From a virus: 64,000 nt of DNA. The notes under the pieces were generated by a model. That model ran no database searches. It saw only the letters and a program-made list of their open reading frames with translations, and was not told the origin of the DNA. Below, piece by piece: positions 10,159 through 18,510 of the stretch. The stretch spans positions 1 through 64,000 of the IMG/VR virus record IMGVR_UViG_3300045789_000711; one strand, 5' to 3'. The position numbers and the translations under genes were made by a program. Each line of letters opens with the position of its first letter. The stretch's first letter is position 1.

Positions 10159-10474
10159 CTTTCTTTGTTTCCTGTAGCAAATTAGCGATACGCTGGCTTA
10201 GGTTCGTATTCTCTTTGTTAACCTGTTCAGCCATCGATTTAGATAGCTGCTGTTCCTGTGCGGCTTGCTTGGTAAGTCGCTTTATTTGATCTAGGTTATC
10301 CAGTGACAACGCCTTAGCGTCTTCAAGTTCACGCGTTAGCGCTTGCCTGTCGCCGTCCAGCGTTTGATTGATTGTTACCAGTTCAGCGTTTTTTTCCTGT
10401 AGGCCATCGACAAACAGATAAATCCCCAGACAAAGCGCTATCACCAGCAAGTACGGTAGTAATTTAAGGCTCAT
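10016..10474 (-). CDS. Inner-membrane spanin (Rz-like i-spanin)
   Basis: A 152-aa protein with one N-terminal membrane segment (about 5-22) and a long periplasmic coiled coil (about 25-110) rich in Glu, Gln, Leu and Lys, ending in a Ser/Asp-rich tail. AGGGGG lies just before the ATG at 10474. The o-spanin gene begins inside it and runs 133 nt past its end. It lies only 69 nt downstream of the replication-type gene on the same strand. No endolysin is recognisable in the window; a holin is not certain either. Confidence 0.82.
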   Translation of the reverse strand: MSLKLLPYLLVIALCLGIYLFVDGLQEKNAELVTINQTLDGDRQALTRELEDAKALSLDNLDQIKRLTKQAAQEQQLSKSMAEQVNKENTNLSQRIANLLQETKKDVKDNCSFSPMPDNVISMLFDTTNTSADSDHKDSAGTDSATSKPDSN

Positions 10475-10543
10475 GTATTCCCCCTTGGTTGTTTGAGAGG
10501 ATGAATATACCTAGGCCTAACCGTAATCGCTCAAAACAGGGGT

Positions 10544-11371
10544 TTATAAGGTCGCTGAGTATCGTTTGAATACTGCGTTACCCATGGTGCTTAACATCGA
10601 TTTAAACTTGCTTAGTTCGTTAAACATATCAGCGGTAAAGCCTGTCTTAGTGGCATTCCACGTCAGCAATGCGGTTTCTAGGCTGCGAACTTTGTCGTTT
10701 ACCTTGGCTGATTTCTCACGAATATGCGCTGTACGGGCTGCTAGGGCTTTTTTCATAGCGAGTGCGTCGTCAGAAAGGATTTCACCACGGTCAATGCGGT
10801 TTTTCTTAACAGCGGCTTTGTAGGCTGAATCTAATGCTAGCTTGCCAAGGTGAGTAATCTCTTCTTGAAGCGCTTTAAGACGTGTTTCTAAAAAAGCCCG
10901 TGAAGCGTTTTTCTTCACAGTGTTCTCTTTCTCTTTCTGTATTACTTTAGGAATACTGATAGTGAGATCTTTTCTCTTCGAGGCTAAGTGATCTTTTCGT
11001 GCTTTCTTTGCTGCAGCGGCGCGTAGTGTTTTCTTAGCTAAATTGAGCAGTTCGCCTAGCTTTGATTCAACGAAAGTGTAAACGCTAGATTGTCTAATCT
11101 GTTCACCATTTACGACGATGTTAGGGCGTCTTTTTGAAGTGATTACACCAAGCTCTTTAAGTTTCTTGATGTGAGTTACGATAGTGCGGCGGTCATTTGA
11201 TGTTAAGTCGGCTAGCCTATCTTGAGACGGGAATATCTCACCCTTTGGGTTCCAATGCATTGCGATAGCTTGGAGTGTCCGGCCTAATCCTTTTTTGAGG
11301 ATATTAGTTGCCATAATCTTTTCTATAGCGGCTATAAGGGGTGATGAGTGCCTGATCTTAAATTGTTTCAT
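10544..11371 (-). CDS. Winged-helix replication-initiator-like protein
   Basis: A 275-aa basic protein. Residues about 30-105 form a helix-turn-helix domain of the HTH_36 type common in plasmid and phage initiators: helix LQAIAMHW, then PSQDRLADLTSNDRRTIVTH, then a wing (GVITSKRR). The rest is Lys/Ala/Glu-rich and helical. Four 29-bp direct repeats lie 186 nt upstream of its start, the usual layout of an iteron-controlled Rep. It would bind the iterons to open the origin and repress its own gene. No catalytic domain is visible, so a plain regulator remains possible. Confidence 0.55.
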   Translation of the reverse strand: MKQFKIRHSSPLIAAIEKIMATNILKKGLGRTLQAIAMHWNPKGEIFPSQDRLADLTSNDRRTIVTHIKKLKELGVITSKRRPNIVVNGEQIRQSSVYTFVESKLGELLNLAKKTLRAAAAKKARKDHLASKRKDLTISIPKVIQKEKENTVKKNASRAFLETRLKALQEEITHLGKLALDSAYKAAVKKNRIDRGEILSDDALAMKKALAARTAHIREKSAKVNDKVRSLETALLTWNATKTGFTADMFNELSKFKSMLSTMGNAVFKRYSATL

Positions 11372-12050
11372 TTGTTATCCAATAAGTTAAAAGTTTATGG
11401 TTAAAAACTAAACTCAACTTGACGGAAACAGGCAGGGGTAATACAATTAGCGCGTAAATAGTTAGGGGGTGGTTCCCTTAGCCGCTCTGTCATTCTGCAA
11501 AGATTGGTCAGAAATTTGCGTTTTAATGAGGCCGTTTTATTTAGTTGCTACCCTTGGGTCTGTTTCTACCTAAGTTAAGTTTTTTGGTCTGTTTCTATCT
11601 AAGTTAAGTTTTATGGTCTGTTTCTATCTAAGTTAAGTTTTATGGTCTGTTTCTATCTAAGTTAAGTTTTATGATGAATTACGCTGTACTTTAGGGGGGA
11701 GGTTGTCGCCAATCCCCTAAGCATTCCCCTTATCGGGGTCAAATTGGGACTCTTTTGAGTCCTTTTTTGTTGTCTTTTTTTCCAGTCTCAACCGCTTGGT
11801 ATGCGATCATAAATTGGTCAATAGAACTTAGCGCGCGCTTATGATAGATCCGCAAAGCCCCGCCTGTCATCAACTAAATCAAGTTGCGATCAAAACTGTG
11901 AGAATAACGATCCCCGCAAGCCTTATCACTTCTAGCTATGCCGGAAGTCAATACCTTTTAAAATAATTACCCTAACGTATAGAATAAACAATTTTTTAAT
12001 CAAATAGGTTCGGTGTTAGGATGTAAACGCATCAAAACGCATAGGTGATT
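11372..12050. other. Candidate replication origin region
   Basis: A 679-base gene-free stretch between the divergent Rep-like and MT-A70 genes. It contains four iterons (11557-11672), three TTAGGGG boxes (11462-11468, 11691-11697 and, inverted, 11714-11720), a partial DnaA-box-like TTATCCAA near 11385, an A+T-rich block at about 11955-12005, and a GTTAGGATGT box at 12015-12024 just before the methylase gene. Iterons beside a winged-helix gene and an A+T-rich segment are the usual parts of an iteron plasmid origin. Function is inferred. Confidence 0.55.
11557..11672. repeat. Four tandem 29-bp iterons
   Basis: Direct repeats start at 11557, 11586, 11615 and 11644, exactly 29 bp apart. Each begins GGTCTGTTTCTA and contains CTAAGTTAAGTTTT; copy 1 differs from the others at one internal base and at its last bases. 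The perfect spacing close to three helical turns suggests cooperative binding of a protein along one face of the DNA. Confidence 0.9.
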
Positions 12051-12929
12051 ATGTCCATGGATCTAACAGATTTAGAGCTTACAGCGGAGGCCATTAAAAA
12101 GGCTTCTATGCTATCCACAAACGAGCATAAACGGTTTAAGGTGATCAGCGCCGATATACCTTGGAGCTACAAAGATAAGAAAATGAACCGAGGCGGGGCC
12201 GCTAGGTACTACGACACAATGACAATAGAGCAGATTAAATCTATTAACGTTGCTGATGTGGCCGATGATGATTGCCTGTTAATGCTTTGGGCCACTGCAC
12301 CGCTTTTGCCGGAAGCGTTGGACGTGATTAACGCTTGGGGCTTTAAGTATAAGACTGTTGGCTTTGTCTGGGTGAAACGTTCGGCTAACTACTGGACTAA
12401 CCTAGCCAAGCGCTTAAGGCGCGATTTCTCAACGTATTACAATCTATTCAAAGAGGTTGATGAGGGCAGTCCCTTTTCACCTGAGTCACTAAAAGCGTGG
12501 TTCGGTACCGACTGGATTAAATCAGTTACGACTGAAAAGGCACCCTATAACGTTGGCATGGGTTCGTATACTCGGGCCAATGCTGAATTTGTCTTGTTTG
12601 CGGTCAAAGGCAAGGGCGCTACATTGATTGAAGATCACAGCATTAGCCAGATTATCGATAGCTGCAAGATGGAACACTCAAGAAAGCCGGATGAATATCT
12701 CGAAACGGTTGAAAGCCTCACTTTTTCTTGCAGTAAGTTTGAGATGTTCGCGCGCCGTCGTCGTGAGGGTTGGGAGGTATTAGGCAATCAAGTCGATACT
12801 GACTACTTACTCGATGAACACTACAAACTAGTCAGGTTGTCAGAGCGTGTAAACGTCAATCATAAACCCACTGGCAGACCTTACGTTAGGAAGAACCCGA
12901 TCAAAATCGAAGAACTAAAAACGGCCTAA
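12051..12929 (+). CDS. MT-A70 family adenine-N6 DNA methyltransferase
   Basis: About 292 aa. The start is uncertain among GTG 12045, ATG 12051 and ATG 12057, all behind AGGTG. Near residue 32 is ISADIPWSYKD, the catalytic motif of MT-A70 enzymes (D-P-P-W, here D-I-P-W), followed by GGAARYYDTM and, further on, LLMLWATAPLLPEAL and FVWVKR, typical of the family. Near residue 180, GSYTRANAEFVLFAVKG matches the conserved end of the fold. It would methylate adenine in phage or host DNA, perhaps to evade restriction. GTTAGGATGT boxes lie on both sides of the gene. Confidence 0.8.
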   Translation: MSMDLTDLELTAEAIKKASMLSTNEHKRFKVISADIPWSYKDKKMNRGGAARYYDTMTIEQIKSINVADVADDDCLLMLWATAPLLPEALDVINAWGFKYKTVGFVWVKRSANYWTNLAKRLRRDFSTYYNLFKEVDEGSPFSPESLKAWFGTDWIKSVTTEKAPYNVGMGSYTRANAEFVLFAVKGKGATLIEDHSISQIIDSCKMEHSRKPDEYLETVESLTFSCSKFEMFARRRREGWEVLGNQVDTDYLLDEHYKLVRLSERVNVNHKPTGRPYVRKNPIKIEELKTA

Positions 12930-12955
12930 CGCTTTTTATTTTCCTTGTTTCTTGC

Positions 12956-13000
12956 TTTGTTAGGATGTAAATTCCACGGGATTAATTACATCCTAACAAA
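12956..13000. promoter_or_regulatory. Perfect 15-bp inverted repeat operator
   Basis: TTTGTTAGGATGTAA (12956-12970) is repeated exactly in inverse orientation (12986-13000) around a 15-bp spacer, 16 nt before the start of the next gene. The arms are the same box that recurs singly upstream of many other genes here, so this is likely a two-site operator for the shared regulator. Confidence 0.7.
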
Positions 13001-13015
13001 CAAGGTCACATTTTT

Positions 13016-14416
13016 ATGGAAGCCAACGAGTGGGTCGCGCGTTTTTCGCCAAAGCCAGATAGTCACAATTTCCTTGCTGCGCCTGAGATTGAAGAGCCGC
13101 AATCACCTGATGAAGTGCAAACATATCAAGTCGCTGGCCAAGTCGTTGAGGCGTGGTTTAATGGTGCTGATACTGCAGAGATTACCGCGTTTGATTTATA
13201 TGAATCGGTCATCAAAGGATTAAAAGCTAAAATTTTATCAGCTACTTTTTTATCTGATACATATAAAAAGCGTGTTGAAGTTTACAAAGAAAGTTACGAA
13301 AACCTATCAATTGAGCTAGATGCCGCTAGACAAAGCTTGGATGTGTTGTCAGGCGACATAATGCCATCGTTTCAGCCTGTTAGTTACAGCGATAATCAAG
13401 AGCTGCAATCTGTTAAGCGTGATTATGAGTCAGCCAAGCGCATGATTGCTGATCTCGAAAGCCAGTTATCTAATGTCGTCACTGTGCGCCAAAACCTAGA
13501 GTTAAAGCTAATTGCTGAGGGCCGTGCTATCTCAAGCCTTAAGTCAGAGTTAGTTGATGCTAAGGCAAAGGCTGTCACTGAGCTGTTATCTGTTCAGGTA
13601 AGCGCCGCTAAAGAGTTGGATACCTTAAGAGCTATCCATGACAACCAGCTAGCCACGGTTAACGGCCATCACAAAGATGCTATCAAGTCAGCTAACCAAG
13701 AAGCCTTATCGTTGTCAGGCAAGCTTAAGAAAGCAGAGCGTGAGCTAGAAGTGTCTACTGCAGATCTGAAAAAGCTTAAGGCCATTGTTTCAAGCAATAA
13801 AAGCGACAAAGAGAAAACGCTTGAGGTTATGCGTAAGTCTGTTGGCACTCTTAACGCTATGGAAAATGAGCTATGTGTTTTACGTAAAGATAGACGCTAC
13901 CTAACCATGATGGTTGATTGCCTTATTCATGAAGATATCTTCACTGCATACGAGGGTAGTGTAAGTATTTTCTCTTACCTAACCTTAAACGTATCGTCTG
14001 TTGAAGATGATTTTGTTGTTGATGAGGCTTTCCCTATTGCCTTGTGGATGGGTCGCAATGGTTTTAGTTGTGTACTGGGTGTGTCTGCTATCAATGCCAG
14101 TGGTGATAGAGACTTGGTTATGCCTAGCTCGCCAAAGGTATCAAAGCGCGCACTAGCAGAAGTATGTCCACCAGCTAAATATTATGCAGAGATTGTTAGA
14201 CGTATATCTGCTTTTGATGCAAGAGCCTGTGATGCTGCATTAGTTCGTTCACGCCATATCGTTTCAGAGCTTGCTATTCGTGGTGAGTTTGAAGAAAACG
14301 CCAAGCTAACCAACAAAGACCTTATAGCGACATCACGTAAGTATGTGGAGGGTCGCAATTCTTCTGTGTTGATCAACAAAACAAAAGCCAGTAGCAAGCG
14401 TAAGAAGAGAGGTTAA
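13016..14416 (+). CDS. Coiled-coil protein of unknown function
   Basis: A 466-aa protein. Residues about 75-290 form long heptad-rich coiled coils (many Leu, Lys, Glu, Ser repeats such as LKKAERELEVS). About 300-440 is a more globular domain with hydrophobic strands, and the end is strongly basic (KASSKRKKRG), which may contact nucleic acid. It is the first gene behind the inverted-repeat operator and is followed after 2 nt by a small membrane protein, so it is probably translated together with it. No family recognised. Confidence 0.6.
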   Translation: MEANEWVARFSPKPDSHNFLAAPEIEEPQSPDEVQTYQVAGQVVEAWFNGADTAEITAFDLYESVIKGLKAKILSATFLSDTYKKRVEVYKESYENLSIELDAARQSLDVLSGDIMPSFQPVSYSDNQELQSVKRDYESAKRMIADLESQLSNVVTVRQNLELKLIAEGRAISSLKSELVDAKAKAVTELLSVQVSAAKELDTLRAIHDNQLATVNGHHKDAIKSANQEALSLSGKLKKAERELEVSTADLKKLKAIVSSNKSDKEKTLEVMRKSVGTLNAMENELCVLRKDRRYLTMMVDCLIHEDIFTAYEGSVSIFSYLTLNVSSVEDDFVVDEAFPIALWMGRNGFSCVLGVSAINASGDRDLVMPSSPKVSKRALAEVCPPAKYYAEIVRRISAFDARACDAALVRSRHIVSELAIRGEFEENAKLTNKDLIATSRKYVEGRNSSVLINKTKASSKRKKRG

Positions 14417-14418
14417 TT

Positions 14419-14613
14419 ATGCCTGTCATTCTGCATTCGCTATTCCCATATTTTGCTTGCGCGGCGCTGGCTGTGTCGCTCGCAGGTTTGTTCTCTTCGG
14501 TCTACATGATGGCGGTGTGCTTTAACCCGCCAAAGATGGCCGCAAGTCTTATTTCGTTGTTCGGTGGTGCCTCAGTGCTTTTGTACTCAGTGCCAGTCAG
14601 TTGGTTTTTATAG
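14419..14613 (+). CDS. Small two-helix membrane protein
   Basis: A 64-aa hydrophobic protein with two likely membrane helices (about 8-32 and 40-62) joined by a short loop with PPKM. It starts 2 nt after the preceding gene and its stop touches the leader of rdgC, so it is part of that operon. Size and shape would fit a holin-like protein, but it is far from the spanin genes, so no function is claimed. Confidence 0.5.
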   Translation: MPVILHSLFPYFACAALAVSLAGLFSSVYMMAVCFNPPKMAASLISLFGGASVLLYSVPVSWFL

Positions 14614-14622
14614 GTGATTAAA

Positions 14623-15657
14623 ATGAGTTTATTCCCGCGTTCTATCTTGTTTTACACGCTTTCTAGCGATGCTGTTGTTGATATGGCCCAGTGTGAAGAA
14701 GCATTCAATCAGTTTTTATTTGCCCCGTGCTTACCTGAAAACTCGTACAGCATTGGCTTTACTAGTTTGATGAAGACTGCGCAAATCTGTCACCCAGTCG
14801 GTGATGGTGCGTTTGTTTTTCAGGTTCATTACCAAGAAAAAATCATCCCAAGCGATGAAATTAATCGGCTGGTGGCCGGACGAATGGAAAAGATAGAGGC
14901 CGAAGAGGGCCGCTTAGTTCGTTCAAAAGAGAAAACAGAGTTAAAAATTCAGATCAATGAAGAGCTGCGCTTAACGGCCCTTAGTCGCTACAAGAGTGTT
15001 GATGTCTTGTTTATGCCGCAAAGAAAGCGTGTTGCTGTATTGAGTTCAACGCCTAAGTTTGCCGACTCGGTTAACGCCTTTATCCGTAAAGCGCTAGGTT
15101 CGTACCCTATTATCATTTCTGAGCCTAAAAAGGCTATTAACCTGAATGATGTCTTAATGGGTAAGATCCATTCGCCTGCGTTCAGGCTGTTAGATGTCGT
15201 TAAGCTTGAGAATGATGCGAGTGCCAAGGCTAACTTTGATGGTTGTGATTTAGACGGTGCCAGAAAGATGCTCGAAGATGGCTTTAACGTGGTTTCTGTT
15301 CGCATGGGCTTTGGTGAACACTTTAGCTTCAAGCTGGATAAGACGTTAATGCCGTCTGCATTAAGCTGGCCTCAAGCGATGGTTGATAGTTTTGAGATAA
15401 GCGGTGCAGGTAGTTCGTCGGCTAGTAGTGATGAGGGCGACGCCCAAGAAGAGGCTAAACAGCTTTACCGCTTAAAGGCCTCGGCTGATATGCACCTTAT
15501 TCACGATAGTATTGCTCGGTTTGATGATTCGCTGGCTGGCATCACTGGTGGCTTTAAAGAGCATATCCGCAAGGTTGAAGACTTAGACGATGAAACGGCC
15601 AGTCTTGAAGATAAAATGGTGAATGAGATTGCCAGTATCGTTGAGGGGGCATTGTGA
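14623..15657 (+). CDS. rdgC: RdgC recombination-associated protein
   Basis: A 344-aa protein starting at ATG 14623, six nt behind AGGTGA; a GTG at 14614 would add three residues. It follows the RdgC pattern: N-terminal strand, then FAPCLPEN, a conserved EKIIPSDEIN block (about 75), KMEKIEAEEG-type helix with ELKIQINEEL (about 105), and a segment like KALGSYPI (about 160). RdgC is a DNA-binding ring protein that coats double-stranded DNA and limits RecA activity. Here it may protect or channel recombination of phage ends. The C terminus (about 260-344) is more acidic and longer than in the roughly 300-aa bacterial proteins. Confidence 0.8.
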   Translation: MSLFPRSILFYTLSSDAVVDMAQCEEAFNQFLFAPCLPENSYSIGFTSLMKTAQICHPVGDGAFVFQVHYQEKIIPSDEINRLVAGRMEKIEAEEGRLVRSKEKTELKIQINEELRLTALSRYKSVDVLFMPQRKRVAVLSSTPKFADSVNAFIRKALGSYPIIISEPKKAINLNDVLMGKIHSPAFRLLDVVKLENDASAKANFDGCDLDGARKMLEDGFNVVSVRMGFGEHFSFKLDKTLMPSALSWPQAMVDSFEISGAGSSSASSDEGDAQEEAKQLYRLKASADMHLIHDSIARFDDSLAGITGGFKEHIRKVEDLDDETASLEDKMVNEIASIVEGAL

Positions 15658-16157
15658 TGTTGCAACCAAGAACAAAAGCGGCCGTGATGAAAGGTGTTGA
15701 GCTTGCAGTTGAGCGCCTTGGTGGTGTTGCGTCAGCGGCTTTTTCGCTGGGTTTGAAGTATGAGCGTTTCAGCGGTGTGGTTGCTGGTAAGAGTGAAATC
15801 CCGCCTCAGTGGGTAGATGGCTTTATTGCTTATGGCGATGGCCGTGTTGGTGTTGATGGCTTTCTCGCTATGCGCAAGAAGTTCTTGCTTAGTCAGTCGG
15901 TTATGAGTGGCTTAAAGGCGGGTAAGGCTCGTGCTAAGGATTCAAAGACTGGCACCATTAAGCGTATGGCCGTAGAGCGCTATAAGCTTATTCAGATTGG
16001 CAGTGAATTAAGGTTGATTGAGCCAAATGCTGAGTTGCCTAAGAATGCTCGTTATCTTTATCGTTATGATAACCAGTCAGTGTATATGGAGGGCAAGCTT
16101 CGTTATCGCTTTCTTGCTACGCCATTATGCGAGCGTGAACGTATCGTTAAGTCTTAG
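15657..16157 (+). CDS. Unknown protein with Cro/CI-like N-terminal helices
   Basis: A 166-aa basic protein. Its ATG overlaps the rdgC stop (TGATG), so translation is coupled. The first 50 residues (VELAVERLGGVASAAFSLG followed by a helix with FSGVVAGKSEIP) look like a Cro-type helix-turn-helix that pairs an Ala-rich helix with a recognition helix. The remainder is Lys/Arg-rich with aromatic residues. A DNA-binding role near rdgC is likely but not proven. Confidence 0.55.
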   Translation: MLQPRTKAAVMKGVELAVERLGGVASAAFSLGLKYERFSGVVAGKSEIPPQWVDGFIAYGDGRVGVDGFLAMRKKFLLSQSVMSGLKAGKARAKDSKTGTIKRMAVERYKLIQIGSELRLIEPNAELPKNARYLYRYDNQSVYMEGKLRYRFLATPLCERERIVKS

Positions 16158-16163
16158 GGGTAT

Positions 16164-16433
16164 ATGGTGTCAGAAAATAAAAAGTTTGTAACAGAAGCGC
16201 GGTTAGATGCTATCGCTAGAGATTTAGTATCGGATCACATGGTTGATTGCATGACGCTATCAAGAGAGGATTCACTAGAAGCGCTTAGTGTTCGTACTCG
16301 TGACTTCATGATTAATTGCAACGCCAATACCGAAGAGGAAATAGAGATAGCCAGTGCAAAGGTTCGCGCTGTTACCCTTGAGGTGATGAGCGCAATCCTA
16401 AAAGGTGTAGAAGACGGCAAGGCTAAACAATAG
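16164..16433 (+). CDS. Small acidic helical protein, unknown
   Basis: An 89-aa protein, almost entirely helical and acidic, 6 nt after the preceding gene with TTAGGGG as ribosome site. It is the last gene before a terminator, closing the operon that began at 13016. Nothing in the sequence points to a function. Confidence 0.55.
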   Translation: MVSENKKFVTEARLDAIARDLVSDHMVDCMTLSREDSLEALSVRTRDFMINCNANTEEEIEIASAKVRAVTLEVMSAILKGVEDGKAKQ

Positions 16434-16527
16434 CAGCGCGTTAATTGCTGTTAAAATTGCTTTCAGCGTAGCGTTAATAGTATTTTTGCCACTCGGTCAA
16501 ATCCAGCAACCGAACTTACGAGACTAC

Positions 16528-16562
16528 AAAAGCCCCCCATAGTGATATGCGGGGCTTTTTTA
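16528..16562 (+). terminator. Rho-independent terminator
   Basis: Stem AAAAGCCCC (16528-16536) pairs with GGGGCTTTT (16551-16559), 14-nt loop, then T residues. It ends the 13016-16433 operon. Confidence 0.8.
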
Positions 16563-16592
16563 TATCCAAAATTTGCCTTTGCGTGTTCTGTT

Positions 16593-16679
16593 ACATCCTA
16601 ACACTTTTTAATTGTGTTACTTTAAAAAGGGTGTCAAAATCTGTCAGTGTTATTTTTGGCAGTGTAAAGGATCGGGTAT
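16593..16679 (+). promoter_or_regulatory. Operator box and recurring leader before gene at 16680
   Basis: ACATCCTAAC at 16593-16602, flanked as GTTACATCCTAAC, is a copy of the dispersed box. Downstream, TTTTTGGCAGT (16653-16663) and GGATCGGGTA (16669-16678) precede the ATG; the same pair occurs near 27655 and 43620. Confidence 0.55.
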
Positions 16680-17063
16680 ATGTCATTTAGTAAGAGTATT
16701 TTTGACCAAGAAAAAATGGTTAAGTTTGTCGATTTTAAAAAGTTCGTTGAGTACGGGGTAAAGGGCGCTGCTGGGCTTTACGGTGTTGATCTGGACTTTA
16801 ACGCTAATATCTTAATAGAACCCATAGCAGGCGATTCTGTGTCAGTTAATATCTTGAAAAAGATGCTTTCTATAGGGCTATTGGTAGAGACGACTATCAC
16901 AAGCAAGGCTAACCCTTTGTTTAAGGCGGTTGCTTATATCGTGGTCACTCATAAGGGCATAGAGATTGAGCTTGGTGGCTTTGGTACGGATAGAGCGCCA
17001 CTGAATGATGCTACGTTCTCGCTATTTATGTTTAACGCGTTACTGAGTGAGGTAGCAGCATAA
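16680..17063 (+). CDS. Unknown 127-aa protein
   Basis: A protein with an N-terminal Lys/Phe-rich helix, then alternating strands and helices; no Cys, signal or membrane segment. It starts two nt after the GGATCGGGTA element. Its last base is shared with the ATG of the next gene, so the two are translated together. No family recognised. Confidence 0.55.
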   Translation: MSFSKSIFDQEKMVKFVDFKKFVEYGVKGAAGLYGVDLDFNANILIEPIAGDSVSVNILKKMLSIGLLVETTITSKANPLFKAVAYIVVTHKGIEIELGGFGTDRAPLNDATFSLFMFNALLSEVAA

Positions 17064-17515
17064 TGAAGTATATGGACGACGTAAGTGTGGACTCGTTTGT
17101 TATCTTGCATTACCAAGGCCGCTATCTACTGTATTCGCTAGATAATGGTAAGCCTGCAGTAAGTAGTTCATTTACCGTTAAGCGCCTTACTGAGTACCTT
17201 ATTGATATTCAAGACGTGGAAGATGATGAAGACCGTATAGCGTTGATCGATGAGTGTATTGATAAGGCTACTCGTGATGGTGTGTTTGGTACGGATAAAG
17301 ACCTTAAAGAATGCATTAGTCTTAATACTGTGGGTATTGATGATGAGCCTATGGCCTATGAGCAGTTCATAACGGTTTACTTTCAAAAGGGCGCTAAAGG
17401 TATCTATCGGTGTGAGCATTGTAACGAAGTGGTAAAGGTGTCTGATGATGTAGAGTCATTCGCTGGTAATGGGGGAACGTTAATGGCCTCTGCATTTTGT
17501 TTTAGTTGTTCTTAA
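17063..17515 (+). CDS. Unknown protein with C-terminal zinc ribbon
   Basis: A 150-aa acidic protein. The last 40 residues carry YRCEHCNEVV and, 24 residues later, FCFSC: two CxxC pairs that would bind one zinc ion. The first 110 residues are strand-rich and Asp/Glu-rich. It is coupled to the gene before it by a shared base. Several other short zinc-ribbon proteins of similar layout lie in this window. Confidence 0.6.
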   Translation: MKYMDDVSVDSFVILHYQGRYLLYSLDNGKPAVSSSFTVKRLTEYLIDIQDVEDDEDRIALIDECIDKATRDGVFGTDKDLKECISLNTVGIDDEPMAYEQFITVYFQKGAKGIYRCEHCNEVVKVSDDVESFAGNGGTLMASAFCFSCS

Positions 17516-17527
17516 TTTTATTCTTTA

Positions 17528-17537
17528 ATATCCTAAC
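17528..17537. promoter_or_regulatory. Dispersed operator box
   Basis: ATATCCTAAC, one base from the consensus ACATCCTAAC, 24 nt before the gene at 17562. Confidence 0.5.
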
Positions 17538-17561
17538 AACGTTTTAATAAGAGACTTAATC

Positions 17562-17810
17562 ATGAACCTATTTAAAAACAAAGTTACAAAGATGCCACGT
17601 TCTAAAGCTGAATTAGATGCACAGATAGAAAAGCTAGGAATAGATGTAAAGCGTAAGTTCCTAAGTGAGCTGTCTAAAGGTTCACTGGGTAGAGCTAATG
17701 TGACTGCTGGTATTAACGATATGTGGGTAGCAGCAAGGCTTAATGTTCTATTGCTTAATCCCGCTTACCTGATAGCAGTTAAAGAGTCTGAGAGCGTAGA
17801 GCATGTTTGA
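17562..17810 (+). CDS. Small basic protein, unknown
   Basis: An 82-aa basic helical protein. It has its own operator box 24 nt upstream and overlaps the VRR-NUC nuclease gene by 8 nt, so it is the first gene of that unit. No family recognised; the pairing with a nuclease suggests a partner or an early DNA-related role, but this is only inference. Confidence 0.5.
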   Translation: MNLFKNKVTKMPRSKAELDAQIEKLGIDVKRKFLSELSKGSLGRANVTAGINDMWVAARLNVLLLNPAYLIAVKESESVEHV

Positions 17811-18510
17811 TAGCAAGTTCTTAGCAGATAGAGCGGCTAAACAAAGTGAATGGGCTAAGAAAGGGGTTAAGTCTGGTTCCGGTAGACCGTTTGCTGCTAT
17901 TGAAGTCTTCCCAAGCAAGCCAAGCCGTCCATTGTCTGTTGCTGGTGGCTTTGGTGGTAACGGTAAATTAAAAGGCTCTACTGCTGGCGGCTTTAATGTA
18001 AACACCAAGCCCGTTGGTTCGCCTCACTCTATTGCATTGGCAATATTGGCTAACAATCCTGAGTTAAGGACTGGCGGCATGTATAAGGGCCGTAAGATTA
18101 ACGCTAGTCACGAACACTGGGAACAAGTGATGGTGTTCGACTGGCTGTACCGTGTTATGGCTGAGTATTACGACGACTTTGCAGCGGTGCCTATGGGCGG
18201 CTTGCGCAACAAGAAGACGGCCAGTGACCTATTTGCTGAGGGGGCTAAGTCAGGCTATCCCGATATTACGGGGGATGTGCCAAAGGGTAAGTATCACGGC
18301 TTGTTCATCGAATTGAAGTACGGCAAGAACAAGCCAAGCGATAACCAAATAGAAGCGCTTAACCGTAAGACTGAGCGCTGCTACTTCGCTGCAGTGTGCT
18401 ATGGCCACGAAGAGGCGATTGAGGTTATTACAGAATACTTAGCCCTTACTGCTGGTGGCTCTATGGTGTGGGATAAAAACGTTGGTCTATGGGAGCGTGT
18501 TAATGATTAA
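17803..18510 (+). CDS. VRR-NUC domain nuclease
   Basis: A 235-aa protein. Residues about 100-225 match the VRR-NUC fold of the PD-(D/E)XK superfamily: helix with EHWEQVMVFDW, then AVPMGGLRNK, GYPDITGDVPKG (catalytic Asp), GLFIELKYGKN (catalytic E-x-K) and a helix with DNQIEALNRK. Such enzymes cut branched or flap DNA and occur in phages and as stand-alone repair nucleases. Residues 1-95 are basic and Gly-rich, probably flexible. With rdgC and the methylase nearby this is a DNA-processing cluster. Confidence 0.8.
   Translation: MFDSKFLADRAAKQSEWAKKGVKSGSGRPFAAIEVFPSKPSRPLSVAGGFGGNGKLKGSTAGGFNVNTKPVGSPHSIALAILANNPELRTGGMYKGRKINASHEHWEQVMVFDWLYRVMAEYYDDFAAVPMGGLRNKKTASDLFAEGAKSGYPDITGDVPKGKYHGLFIELKYGKNKPSDNQIEALNRKTERCYFAAVCYGHEEAIEVITEYLALTAGGSMVWDKNVGLWERVND

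Noticed and set aside
10566-10823. Plus-strand frame opposite the Rep-like gene
   Set aside because: Antisense shadow; the minus-strand protein has a recognisable helix-turn-helix.
11557-11672. CRISPR array
   Set aside because: Repeats are directly adjacent without unique spacers; the same holds for 37955-38122. They are iterons.
16629-16680. Second copy of the GTTA-N5-TAAC box near 16650
   Set aside because: Only loosely similar bases; not counted.
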